A stretch of 64,000 bases of DNA from Mameliella sp. CS4 (GTDB lineage: Bacteria; Pseudomonadota; Alphaproteobacteria; Rhodobacterales; Rhodobacteraceae): positions 124,001-188,000 of the forward strand of contig NZ_JAHXRQ010000005.1 of assembly GCF_019392335.1 (NCBI RefSeq), read 5' to 3'. Position numbers and translations under genes: made by a program. Below, piece by piece: positions 1 to 11,800 of this stretch (its first letter is position 1; every line of letters starts with the position of its first letter). Below the pieces are notes generated by a model. That model saw nothing but the letters and a program-made list of their open reading frames with translations. It did no database searches and had not been told where the DNA came from.

Positions 1-1
1 G

Positions 2-1939
2 CTGCCGATCGAAGAGGTCGAAAGCATCACCTCGATCCGCAAGCGGTTCGTGACCCCGGGCATGTCGCTGGGCGCCCTGTCGCCCGAGGCGCACAAGACG
101 CTGAACGTGGCCATGAACCGGATCGGCGCCAAGTCCGATAGCGGCGAGGGCGGCGAAGATCCGGCGCATTTTGTGCCGGAACCCAACGGCGACAACCCCA
201 GCGCCAAGATCAAGCAGGTCGCCAGTGGCCGGTTCGGCGTCACCGCCGAGTACCTGAACCACTGCGAAGAGCTGGAAATCAAGGTGGCCCAGGGTGCCAA
301 GCCCGGTGAAGGCGGCCAGCTGCCCGGCATGAAGGTGACGGACCTGATCGCCCGTCTGCGGCATTCGACCAAGGGCGTGACGCTGATCTCGCCCCCGCCG
401 CACCACGACATCTACTCGATCGAGGACCTGGCGCAGCTGATCTACGACCTCAAGCAGATCAACCCGCGCTGCAAGGTGACGGTCAAGCTGGTGGCGTCCT
501 CGGGCGTTGGCACCATCGCCGCCGGCGTGGCCAAGGCCGAGGCGGACGTGATCCTGATCTCGGGTCACAACGGCGGCACGGGCGCCTCGCCCGCCACCTC
601 GATCAAATATGCCGGCCTGCCCTGGGAAATGGGCCTGACCGAGGCGCACCAGGTTCTGGCGATGAACAACCTGCGCGAGCGGATCACGCTGCGCACGGAC
701 GGCGGTCTGCGGACCGGCCGGGACATCGTCATGGCCGCGATGCTGGGCGCCGAGGAATACGGCATCGGCACTGCCGCGCTGATCGCGATGGGCTGTATCA
801 TGGTGCGCCAGTGCCAGTCGAACACCTGCCCTGTGGGCGTCTGCACCCAGGACGAGAGCCTGCGCGCCAAGTTCACCGGCAACGCCGACAAGGTGGTGAA
901 CCTGATCACCTTCTATGCGCAGGAAGTCCGGGAAATCCTGGCCGAGATCGGCGCGCACTCGCTGGACGAGGTGATCGGCCGGGCCGATCTCCTGCACCAG
1001 GTCAGCCGCGGCTCGGACCACCTGGACGACCTCGACCTGAACCCGCTTCTGATCCGCGTCGACGGGTCGGATGACATCGTCTACAACCGCAACAAGCCGC
1101 GCAACGAGGTCCGCGACACGCTGGACGCCGAGATCGTGCGCGACGCGCAGCGGTTCCTGGAAGACGGCGAGAAGATGCAGCTGTCCTACGCGGTGATGAA
1201 CACGCACCGCACCGTGGGCACCCGCGTCAGCAGCCACATCGTGCAGAAATTCGGCATGCGCAACGCGCTGCAGCCGAACCACCTGCACGTCAAGCTGACC
1301 GGCAGCGCGGGCCAGTCGCTGGGCGCCTTCGCGGCACCGGGGCTCAAGATCGAGGTGTCGGGCGATGCCAACGACTATGTGGGCAAGGGCTTGTCGGGCG
1401 GGTTGATCGTCGTCCGCCCGCCGCTGGTCTCGCCTCTGAACGCGGCCGAGAACACGATCATCGGCAACACGGTGCTTTACGGCGCCACCGACGGGCACCT
1501 CTTTGCGGCGGGCCGCGCCGGGGAACGTTTCGCGGTGCGCAACTCGGGCGCCAAGGTGGTGATCGAGGGCTGCGGCTCGAACGGCTGTGAGTACATGACC
1601 GGCGGCGTGGCGGTGATCCTCGGGACCATCGGGGCCAACTTTGGCGCCGGGATGACCGGGGGCATGGCCTATATCTACGATCCCGAAGGCACGGCGCGGC
1701 AGATGATGAACCTGGAAAGCCTCGTCACCTGCCCGGTCACCGTGACCGCCTGGGAAGACCAGCTGAAAGGTCTGATCGAGCGCCACGTCGAGGAAACCGC
1801 AAGCCGCAAGGGCAAGGACATCCTGCTGAACTGGGACCTGGAAAGGGCGCATTTCGTGCAGGTCTGCCCGAAGGAGATGCTGGACAAGATCTCTCACCCG
1901 CTGGGGATCGAGGGTGACCTGGCGGTGCCGGCGGAATAA
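2..1939 (+). CDS. gltB: Glutamate synthase (NADPH) large subunit, C-terminal part
   Basis: This is the 3' end of the large subunit of glutamate synthase, which transfers the glutamine amide to 2-oxoglutarate in ammonium assimilation. The open frame runs in from the left edge, so only the last ~645 of about 1,500 residues are present. Visible parts are the FMN-binding synthase barrel (GMSLGALSPEAH near the edge, the SGHNGGTGASP loop), the 3Fe-4S cysteine cluster CIMVRQCQSNTCPVGVC around bases 790-850, and the glycine-rich C-terminal beta-helix (GSAGQSLGAF to GGMAYIYDPEG). The N-terminal glutaminase domain lies outside the window. A strong terminator follows, so no downstream gene is co-transcribed. 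gltD is not downstream. Family identity is certain. Confidence 0.97.
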   Translation: MPIEEVESITSIRKRFVTPGMSLGALSPEAHKTLNVAMNRIGAKSDSGEGGEDPAHFVPEPNGDNPSAKIKQVASGRFGVTAEYLNHCEELEIKVAQGAKPGEGGQLPGMKVTDLIARLRHSTKGVTLISPPPHHDIYSIEDLAQLIYDLKQINPRCKVTVKLVASSGVGTIAAGVAKAEADVILISGHNGGTGASPATSIKYAGLPWEMGLTEAHQVLAMNNLRERITLRTDGGLRTGRDIVMAAMLGAEEYGIGTAALIAMGCIMVRQCQSNTCPVGVCTQDESLRAKFTGNADKVVNLITFYAQEVREILAEIGAHSLDEVIGRADLLHQVSRGSDHLDDLDLNPLLIRVDGSDDIVYNRNKPRNEVRDTLDAEIVRDAQRFLEDGEKMQLSYAVMNTHRTVGTRVSSHIVQKFGMRNALQPNHLHVKLTGSAGQSLGAFAAPGLKIEVSGDANDYVGKGLSGGLIVVRPPLVSPLNAAENTIIGNTVLYGATDGHLFAAGRAGERFAVRNSGAKVVIEGCGSNGCEYMTGGVAVILGTIGANFGAGMTGGMAYIYDPEGTARQMMNLESLVTCPVTVTAWEDQLKGLIERHVEETASRKGKDILLNWDLERAHFVQVCPKEMLDKISHPLGIEGDLAVPAE

Positions 1940-1962
1940 GCCGGAGCGAAACTGTCACGAAG

Positions 1963-1997
1963 GGGCCCGGTCTGCATGACCGGGCCCTTTCTCTTTT
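1963..1997 (+). terminator. Rho-independent terminator of gltB
   Basis: A perfect 10-bp stem (GGGCCCGGTC with GACCGGGCCC) and a 5-nt loop are followed by TTTCTCTTTTT. It lies 23 nt after the gltB stop codon. Confidence 0.85.
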
Positions 1998-2071
1998 TGG
2001 CATGGGCGGATCGGGGGGCCGCCCGTTTTCCGGAGATTGGCGCCGCCGCGCCGCTGGGGTAGAGAACTGCT

Positions 2072-2809
2072 ATGGCGACCAAGGCGAAGAAACCGGCGCG
2101 CAAGCGCAAGACAAAGGGCAAGGGCGCGCAGCGCCCGCGCCCGCTGGCCTTTCTGCGGCGCTGGCTGCTGCGGGTGGCGTTTGGCGCGGCGGTGATCGCG
2201 GTGCTTGTGGTGCTGCTCTTCCGGGTGGTGAACCCGCCCGTCACCCATACCATCTGGTCCGAGGCGCGGCGGCTGGGCGGGGTCGAGCGCGCCTGGGTGG
2301 ACGTTCAGGACATCGCCCCGGTCATGCTGCGGTCCGCCGTGGCAGCGGAGGATGCGAATTTCTGCACCCACTGGGGCTTCGACATGGGCGCGATCCGCGC
2401 CGCGATCGAGGATGGCGCCCAGCGCGGCGGCAGCACGATTTCCCAGCAGGTGGTCAAGAACGTCTATCTCTGGCAGACGCGCAGCTATGTCCGCAAGGCG
2501 CTGGAGGCGCTGATGACCCCGCTGGTCGAGGCGCTCTGGCCCAAGCGGCGCATCCTTGAGGTCTACCTGAACGTGGCCGAGTTCGACGAGGGTGTCTTTG
2601 GCATCGATGCGGCGGCGCGGCACTATTTCGGCGTGGCGCCGGATGCGTTGAGCGCGCGGCAGGCGGCGCTGCTGGCCGCTGTCCTGCCAAACCCCAAGGC
2701 GCGCGAGGCGGACCGGCCCAGTGCCGCGCTGAACCGCCGGGCGCGGACGATCATGGACGGCGCCGCGCTGATCGCCAAGGACGGCCGCGCCACCTGTTTC
2801 GAGAAATGA
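2072..2809 (+). CDS. mtgA: Monofunctional peptidoglycan transglycosylase
   Basis: A 245-residue family 51 glycosyltransferase that polymerises lipid II into glycan strands at the periplasmic face of the inner membrane. It has a basic cytoplasmic tail (residues 1-30), one membrane anchor (about 31-52) and the transglycosylase domain. That domain carries the first catalytic Glu in AAEDANF (E93), the RGGSTISQQ motif and the KRRILEVYLN motif. There is no transpeptidase domain, and the length fits MtgA rather than a bifunctional PBP. It stands alone between two terminators. Confidence 0.95.
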   Translation: MATKAKKPARKRKTKGKGAQRPRPLAFLRRWLLRVAFGAAVIAVLVVLLFRVVNPPVTHTIWSEARRLGGVERAWVDVQDIAPVMLRSAVAAEDANFCTHWGFDMGAIRAAIEDGAQRGGSTISQQVVKNVYLWQTRSYVRKALEALMTPLVEALWPKRRILEVYLNVAEFDEGVFGIDAAARHYFGVAPDALSARQAALLAAVLPNPKAREADRPSAALNRRARTIMDGAALIAKDGRATCFEK

Positions 2810-2840
2810 CAACGGCCCGGCGATAAGCACCGGGCCGTTG
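2810..2840. terminator. Bidirectional hairpin terminator, mtgA / giant surface protein
   Basis: An 11-bp perfect stem (CAACGGCCCGG with CCGGGCCGTTG) and a 9-nt loop begin directly after the mtgA stop. It sits between convergent genes. There is no long U tract on either side, so termination efficiency is uncertain. Confidence 0.65.
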
Positions 2841-2872
2841 CCTGATCGGGTCGCTGGTCGGGCCGTCCTTCC

Positions 2873-5800
2873 TCAGAAGTCCAGCTGCAGCCCATGTTCC
2901 AGTTGCAGGGTCTGCTGCGCCGGCATCGAGAGCCGCGTCACCACCGAGCCGAAGCCGTTGGCGATCGGGCGCTCGCGCTTGATGTTGAAGGTAAAGCGCT
3001 GGGTCTCGTCGATCTTCTCGACGTCCACTTCCACCCCCCAGGTCAAGCCGCTGGACAGATCCCGGCGTTCCCAGGAGAACGCCATACCCAGGCCACACTC
3101 CGCCGCGTCCTCGTAAGAGGAGAGGGTACAGGCGAGGCGCGGGGTGAAGGCGGTGCGCATCTGGTCGGCCAGGGCCTCGGCCCCGCCGGGGGCGCCCAGG
3201 CTTTCGAACCGGATTTCCGCTGTGGCGCGGGCGCCCCGGAAGTCATCCAGCCGGATGGCGCCGGTGTGGGTCAGCCCCATCTGGCGCGCTGTCACGTCCG
3301 CGTCCCCTGCGCTTGCATAGGCAAGGTCGAGGCCCACGCGCGGTTTCATCACAAAGCCGTCGAACTCGCGCTGCCCCGAGAGGCCCACGCCCGCGAAACC
3401 GGCCAGGTAGCTGTAGTCGCCGGTGGCGTTGATCGGCGCCAGGGCGGTGTCGAAGTCGATGTCAAAGCTGTGCCGTCCGGCGGCACCGGCCATGTAGTAG
3501 TCCAGGAAGAGCCCCTGGCCAAAGCCGCGCGCGCCGTAGACACCGCCGTTGACGCCGAACCCGTCGATCGACCCATCGCCAAGACCGCTGACATCCGTCC
3601 GGCTGTAATAGCCGCCCAGGAAATAGCCTGCGATGGCGTTGTCGCTGGTAAAGCGTTCCCGCTGCCAGGCGAATTGCAGCAGCGCCTGCACGCCGGTGTC
3701 CTCCGTCTTGTTCAGCGAGAAGGTCCCGTCGAGGATCTCTCGGCTGCCCGAGGCACAGTTGTAACGGTCGCTGCCGAAGGTGCCGCGCGCGTTGCCGGTG
3801 GCATCCTGGATCTGGATGCTGCCATCCACGTCAAAGGCCTGAAGCGTGCCACAGGGCAGGTCGCGGCCCGCCTGCAGGCGGTCCAGCGCGCCCTTGGCCA
3901 TGCGGCTGAAGGCCCGCGACTGGGTGTCGATGGTTTCCGACAGGTCATCCTCAAGGATTTCCGTCAGCGGTTCGCGGATCTGGTCGACAAGGTCGTCGGT
4001 GATGGTCACGGCGGCCAGCGGCAGCGGCGCACCGTCATAGCGCGTGTCTGCCGAGGCCACGGTCACCGTGGGCTGACAGGTATGCGTGCCTTCGACCTTT
4101 TCATCGTCGATGGCGCGGATCGTCAGCGCCTGCGGCGTGGTGTAGTTGCCCGCGGTAAAGGTCATGGTTGCCGGGGCCACCGTACACTGAGAGTCTCCCG
4201 CAAAGCTGAGCGTGACCGGCGAGGTCGGTGTCCCCAGCAAGGCAAAGGTCATGGTGGCATCGTCGCCGCCGCCCTCGTTGGTGGTGAGATCGACATTGAC
4301 CACGGCGATATCGGCAAAGTCATCGTCGGTGATCGTCGCCGTCTGGGTCAGAGTACTGCCCAAGAGGGTCGTCAGGTCGCCCGAGACCAAGCTGTTGACC
4401 GTCAGGACCACGGTTTCCGGGCCTTCGATATCGCCGTCTTCGAGCACCGGAACAGTGATGGTGACAGAGGTGTCACCCGCCGGGATCGTCGCCGTGCCCG
4501 AAAGGGCGGTGAAATCCGTGCCCGAGGTGGCGCTGCCGGCGACGGTGTAGCTGACCACCGTGTCCTGGGTCGAGACGCGCGCCTGCGTCAGGGTGAAGGT
4601 TGCGTCCGTCGGCGCGCCTGCGTTGAACTCTGCACCATCGGTGGCCGCGCTCAGTGTGACCGCGTTTTCGGCGCATTGGGTCATCGGGATGTTGTTGCCG
4701 ATGACATAGGGATCACCCGGTTCGATCACGAAGCCGGTGTAGAACGCCGAATTCGCTGCCGCCGAAGCATCCGCCAGGAAGCCGGTCGAGCCTGCCTCGG
4801 ACGAGCCCAGAACCCCGGGGTTCGACGGCAGGAGCGTGGTCAGGTCCAGCGTGCCCGAGGAGGTGCGCGTTGTGCTGGGGACACCCACCGCGGTCGGATA
4901 GACCAGCGACATGGTGTAGGTGCCGGGGCGCAGGGCGAACCACTGCAGCTCACCCGTCGATCCGTCGCGGGTGATGTTGATGAAATTCGTGGTGCCCAGC
5001 GTGCTGTTGGACCCCGCCGGCCCGGTGACGGTGAAGCCGCCGCCCGGGATGATGCGGCCATCGTCTTCGCAGTAGAAATAGCCCTGCGGGTCGAAGTCCT
5101 GGTCATCCGGGATACCGTCGCCGTCGCGGTCGCCGGTCTCATAGATGTCCGGGACACCGTCGCCGTCCGCATCGGGCAGCGGGGTCGGGTTCGGCGTGCC
5201 GGTCAGGTCGGCGGTGACGGTGATCGGAGCGGCTGCGGTTGCGAGGTTGCCCCCCGCATCGACAGCCGCGCCTGCATCGACCGAGATTTCCACCGGCCCG
5301 TCGTGATCCGGGGTAACGGTAAAGCCGTAGACTGCACCACTGCCGGTCAGGGCCGAGGCCGTGCCGTTGGTGATCTGCACCGAGGTCAGGGCAAAGCCCG
5401 TCACATCCTCGGAGAAGGTCAGCGTCACAGGGAAGGGATCGGCCTGCGCGTCCAGCGGCCCGGTCAGCGTGGCGGTGGGGATCTCGGCGTCCTTGAGCGC
5501 CTGGTCGGTGGCATCCGCGCCAGTGTTGCCCGCCGGATCGGTCAGGGCAACGGTCAGCGTCAGGGTGCCGTCATTCAGTCCGCTGAGGTCCAGCCCGGTG
5601 ACCTGATCCGTCGCCGTGGCGATGGTGCCGGTTCCGGTGACAGGCGTGCCCCCGCCGTCAGAGGTGATGGTATAGGCGAAGGTTGCGACAGGCTCAGCGC
5701 CCGCGAAGGTAAAGCTGGCCGCCGTCTGGTTGGTGCTGTTCACCGGGTCCTGGTCGAAGGCCACGGTATAGCCGGCGGGCGCGGTGGCGTCCTTGTTGGC

Positions 5801-8800
5801 TGTGGCCGTGGCTTGCGGGGCCGCGTTGCCAGCGGCGTCCGAGGCATCCGCCGTGATCGACAGGGCGCCATCGGCAAGGCCGCTCAGGTCCAGCGTTGTG
5901 CTCCAACTGTTGCCGCTGACAGTTGCCGTGCCCATGACGACGCCCGAGGCCCCGTCCGAGACGGCCAGGGTCACGATGGAGCCGTCCGGCAGGTCGGTCG
6001 ACGTGCCCGAGAGCACGGTGGCCGGTGCCTCTGCGGCATTGACGACATCGTCATCCTCGATGGGGGCGTCGATGGCGAGGCTGGGAATTGTGGCATCCTT
6101 GAGCGCCTGGTCGGTGGCATCCGCGCCGGTGTTGCCCGCCGGGTCGGTCAGGGCAACGGTCAGCGTCAGGGTGCCGTCATTCAGCCCGCTGAGGTCCAGC
6201 CCGGTAAGCTGGTCGGTGGCGGTGACGATGGTTCCGGTTCCAGTGACAGCTGTGCCGCCGCCGTCCGAGGTGATGCTGAAGGCATAGGTGGCGCTGACCT
6301 CGGCCCCGGCAAAGGTAAAGCCGGTGGCGGTCTGGTTGGCGGCGTTCACCGGATCGTCGTCCAGCGTAGCGGTATAGCCCGTGGGCGCCACCGTGTCCTT
6401 GGACGCGCTGGCCGTGGCCTGCGGCGCGGGGTTGCCCGCCGGATCGGTGGCGTCGGCGGTGACACTGAGCGCCCCGTCGGCCAGGCCGGACAGGTCCAGA
6501 GTGACGGTCCAGGTGCCCGCCGTGACGCCGGCCGTTCCGGTGACGCTACCGCTGGCGGCATCGGCGACCGCAACCGCAACGTCGGTGCCGTCGGGCAGAT
6601 CGGTGGAGGTGCCGGAGATCACGACCGTTGCCGCCTCGGCGGCGTTGACCACGTCGTCGCCCTCGATCGGGGTGTCGATCACCAGGCCCGGCGCGGTGGC
6701 ATCCTTAGTCGCGGTCGCCGTGGCGGCGGCGCCGGTGTTGCCCTTGAAGTCGGTCAGCGTGACGCTCAGCGTCAGGGTGCCGTCGGCCAGGCCGGACAGA
6801 TCGAGGCCGGTTACCTGCTGGGTGGCGCTGGTGATCGTGCCCGACCCCGTGACCGGCGTGCCGCCGCCATCCGAGGAGATGGTATAGTCAAAGGTGACAT
6901 CCGTGCCGGTCACACCCGGCCCGACCTCTGCATCGGCGAAGGTAAAGTCGATGGCGGCCTGGTTGGCGATATTCACCGGGTCCTGGTCGAAGCTCGCGGT
7001 GTATCCCGCTGGCGCCGTTGTGTCCTTGAGGAAGGAGGTCGTCGCCGAAGAGCTGTTGCCCGAGGTATCGGTGATCACGGCGGTCAGGGTGATGGTGCCA
7101 TCCGCCAGTCCCGAGAGATCGAGCGCGTCGGACCAGCTGTGGAAGACCCCCGGACCGGCGGTCAGGCCGGTGGTGACCGAGACAGAGCCAGCCGCGCCGT
7201 CGGTGGCGGTGATGACCACCTGCACCGCGTCCGCTGCATCCAGAGCGACGCCCGAGGCGGTGAATGCCGCCGCCTCGGCGGCGTTTACCGCGTTGGCATA
7301 AAGGCTGTCGGCCACGGTGGGATCGGGATCCTGGATCTCGATCGAGGGGGCAAGGGTATCCTTGGCGATCAGCGTCACGGCCTGAATCGCCGGGTTGCCA
7401 GCGGCATCCGTGACATCGGCGGAGAGGTCATAATCGCCGTCGGCCAGGGCCGAGATGTCGAAGGACAGGCTGTAGGCGCCGCCGCTGACCGTGGCCTCGC
7501 GGTAGTAGACCGCCGCGCCGCCGGTATCGCGCAGGATCAGGCGCACGATGGTGCCGTCTGCCACGCCCGACGCCGTGCCGGAGACGGTAAAGGCCCCTGC
7601 CTCGGCGGTTCTGATGACGTCATCGCCCGCGATGGGTGTGTCGATGGTGACAACGGGAATCCCGCTGTCCTTGTCGGCCGAGACGCTGGCCTGCGGGGCC
7701 GGGTTGCCCACCGGGTCCGAGGCATCGGCCGTGACCGTCAGCGCCCCGTCCGCCAGCCCCGAGAGGTCCAGGGTCGTGGACCATGCATTGCCGGTAACGG
7801 TTGCGGTACCCGTGACCACGCCCGAAGCGCCATCCGCCACGGCCAGGTTGACCACGGTGCCATCCGGAAGATCGGTCGAGGTGCCGGAGACCGTGACCGA
7901 GGGCGCCTCGGCAGCATTGATTACATCGTCGCCGGCCAGCGGCGTGTCGATGACCAGAGCCGGGGCCACGGTGTCCTTGTCCGCCGTGTCAGTGGCGTCC
8001 GGGCCGGTGTTGCCGGCGTCGTCGGTGAGCGCGACGGTCAGCGTCAGCGTCCCATCCACCAGGCCTGACAGATCCAGTCCGGTCACCTGTTCGGCGGCAG
8101 TGGTGATGGTGCCGCCGCCCGTCACCGGTGTCCCGCCCCCGTCCGAGGAGATCGCATAGGCAAAGCTGGTGCCCGGTTCCGCCCCGGCGAAGGTAAAGCC
8201 GATGGCAGTCTCGTTGGAGATGTTCACCGGGTCCTGATCGAAGGCCACGGTATAGCCCGACGGGGCCAGGGTATCCTTGGTGGCCGCGGCGGTGGCCTGC
8301 GGCGCCGGGTTGCCCGCGGCATCGGAGACGTCGGCGGTCAGGCTCAGCGGTCCATCCGCCAGGCCCGAAAGATCGATCACCAGCGACCAGGTGCCGCCGG
8401 TCACGGCGGCGGTGCCGCTGGCGCTGCCCGCCGCGCCGTCATTCACCGCAACGGTGACGATGGCCGCGTCCAGCACGCCGGAGGTGGAGCCGGTGATGGT
8501 CACCGAGTTGACCTCTGCCGCGCTGACAAATCCGTCGGTGGCAATGGGGGTGTCGATGGCCACGGCAGGCGCATCGGTGTCCTTGACGACCGTATCGGTG
8601 GCGTCGGCGCCGGTGTTACCCGCAGGATCGGTCAGCGCGACGGTCAGGGTCAGCATGCCATCGGTCAGCCCGCTGAGGTCCAGCCCGCTGACCACATCCG
8701 TGCCGGTGGCGATGGTGCCTGTTCCGGTCACGGGCGCACCGCCCGCATCCGAGCTGATGCTATAGGCGAAATCCGCGCCGACCTCTGCCGCAGCAAAGCT

Positions 8801-11800
8801 GAAGCTCATCGCGGAGGCATTGGCCGCGTTCACCGGGTCCTGGTCGAAGGCCACGGTATAGCCTGCGGGCGCGGTGGCATCCTTGGTGGCGGCGGCGCTG
8901 GCCTGCGGCGCCGGGTTTCCGGCCGCATCCGAGGCATCGGCCAGAACGGTCAACGCCCCATCGGCCAGCGAGGTCAGGTCAAGCGTGACCGTCCAGGCAT
9001 CACCGGTGATGGTGGTCGTGTCCGTCACGGAGCCCGCGCCGGAATCCGTGACCTGCACGGTGACGGTGGCCCCATCGGCCAGATCGGTCGAGGTGCCGGA
9101 GATCACGACGGTCGTCTGCTCGGCGGCATTGACCACGTCATCCCCTTCGATCGGGGTGTCGATGGCCAGGCTGGGGGCCGTGGCATCCTTGGTCGTGGTG
9201 TCGGTCACCGGAGCGCCGGAATTGCCCACCGGGTCAGTGAGGGTCGCCGTCAGGGTCAGGGTCCCGTCAGCCAGGGTCGACACGTCGATCCCCGTCACCT
9301 GGTCGGTCGCCGTGGTGATTGTCCCCGTGCCCGAAACGAGTGCCGCCCCGACGGAGGATTCGATGCGATACGCATAGTTCGCCCCCGGTTCGGCCCCCGC
9401 GAAGGTAAAGCTGACCGCCGCCTGGTTGGCGATATTCACCGGGTCCTGGTCGAAGGTGACGCTGTATCCCGCGGGCGCGGTGGCGTCCTTGGTCGTGGTG
9501 TCCGTGGTATCGGGCCCGACATTGGTGGCCGCGTCGGTCAGGGCCACGGTCAGGGTCAGCGTGCCATCCGGCAAGGCGGTGACGTCGACGCCCGTGACCT
9601 GATCGGTCGCGGTGGCGATGGTGCCGCTGCCGGTCACGCTGCCCGCGCCGCCATCCGAGGTGATGGTATAGGCGTAATCCGCCCCCACTTCGGCCCCGGC
9701 AAAGGTAAAGCTGATGCCGGTCTGGTTGGCGCTGGTCACCGGGTCCTGGTCCAGGGCCACGGTATAGCCGGTGGGCGCGGTGACGTCCTGCGCGGTGCCC
9801 GAGACGGTGATGTCATAGGGCGCCTCATCCACGTCGTCGTTGCCCAGCGAGAGATCAAAGCTGAACGGCAGGGTCGTTGTCGGATCGGTCTGGATCGCCG
9901 TGGCGGGGGTGTAGAGGATGGTGATCGTGGTGTTGCCACCAATCGGCACGGTGGTGGCAAGCGGCCCGGTCACGGAATCCACCACCACGTTGCTTTCCCC
10001 CGAGATCACCGGCGCGGCGGCCAGCGTCAGGGCATCGGTGCCGGTGTTCGAGATGGTCAGGACAAGGCTCTGCTGCGTGCCCGCGTCCAGCGTGCCCTGG
10101 TCAAGGGTGCCGCCATCAGCGACAGCCCCGCCGATGGAGCCGCTCAGCCCGATCTCGGGGGTGATCACGGTCAGCGTGTCGGCGGCGGTGCCGGAATTGC
10201 CCAGCGAGGAGGTCAGGTCGCCGCTGGTGTTCACGAAGCTGCCCGCGCTGGCCGGGGTCACGTCGACGCTGACGGTACAGCTGGCGCCCGCCGTCGCGGT
10301 GCCGCCGGTGTAGCTGATGCTGCCGGTCCCCGCAGTCGCGGTCAGCGTACCGCCGGTACAGGTGGTCGAGGCGTTGGGCGCGGTGGCCACCACCAGGTCC
10401 GTGGGAAGCGGATCGGTGAAGTCGAGCGCGGTGGCGTCAAGCACGGAACCGCTGTTGTCGACGGTAAAGGTCAGGGTCGAGGACTGGCCGAGATTGATCG
10501 TATCGGGCGCAAAGACCTTGGTGAAACCCGGCTGCGGCACGACGGTCACCGTGTCGCTGGCGGTGCCGGAATTGCCCAGCGAAGAGGTCAGGTCACCGCT
10601 GGTGTTGACTTGTGCGCCAACCGCCGTGCCGGTGACATTCACCGCAACGGTACAGGTGGCCCCGGCCGCGACGGTGCCGCCGGTATAGGTCACGGACCCC
10701 GCCCCGCCCGTGGCGGTCAGCGTGCCGCCGGTACAGGTTGTCGAGGCCGCCGGCGTCGCTGCGACCTGAACCCCGGCAGGCAGGCTGTCGGTGAAATCGA
10801 GCGCTGTGGCGTCGATGATCGACGTGCTGTTGTCGATGGTGAAGGTCAGCGTGGTGTCAAAGCCCAGCGCGATGGCGGCATCGGCAAAGGACTTGGTGAA
10901 ACCGGGCTGCGGCATGACGAACAGGATGTCGGTCGCAGGGCCGGAGTTGCCCATCGACGAGGTCAGGTCGCCGCTGGTGTTGGTATAGTTGCCCGCCGCA
11001 CTGGCCACCACGTCGACCGCGATGGTACAAGCGCCACCGGCCAGTTGCTGGCCACCGGTCAGCGAGATCGAGCCGCTGCCCGCCGTCGCGGTCACGGTGC
11101 CCGCGCAATTGTTCACGACATTGGGGCTGGAGGCCACGACCATGCCCGCTGGCAGGGTGTCGGTGAAGGCCAGGCTGGTGGCGTCCAGCGTCACGGGGCG
11201 GTCGTTGTCGATGGTGAAGGTCAGCGTGCTGACCTGGCCCGCGCCCAGGATGTCCGGGGCAAAGACCTTGGTGAAGGCGGGCGGCGGAACAACGGCCAAT
11301 GTGTCCGAGGCACTGCCGGAGTTGCCAAGGCTCGACGTGAGATCACCCGAGGTGTTGTTCAGCAGGCCGGTGGTGGTCGCGGTCACGTCCACCTGGACCG
11401 TACAGATCGACGAAGCGGACACGGAGCCGCCGGTATAGGAGATCGTCCCGCTGCCGCCGGTGGCGGTGATCGTGCCGCCGGTACAGGTGGTCGAGGCATT
11501 GGGGGTCGCCGCGACTTCGGCTCCGGCGGGCAGGTTGTCGGTGAAATCCAGCGACGTGGCGGCGAGGATCGACTGGCTGTTGTCGATCTCGAAGACCAGC
11601 GTGGTCGAGAACCCGTCGGCAACCAGATCGGGCGTAAATTCCTTGGCGAAACCCGGCTGCGGCACAACGATCAGCGTGTCCGAAGCCGTGCCGGAGTTCC
11701 CGGCGGAGGAGGTCAAATCGCCGGTCGTGTTGACATGCGTGCCGACGGCCGTTCCGACGACGTCAATGGAGTAGGTACAGATCACCCCCGGGGCCACATT

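Noticed and set aside
2894..8068. A very long (1,724-codon) open frame on the + strand
   Set aside because: It is antisense to the repeat-rich surface-protein gene. Its product is Arg/Gly/His-rich with no domains, and the openness follows from GC-rich repeated codons.
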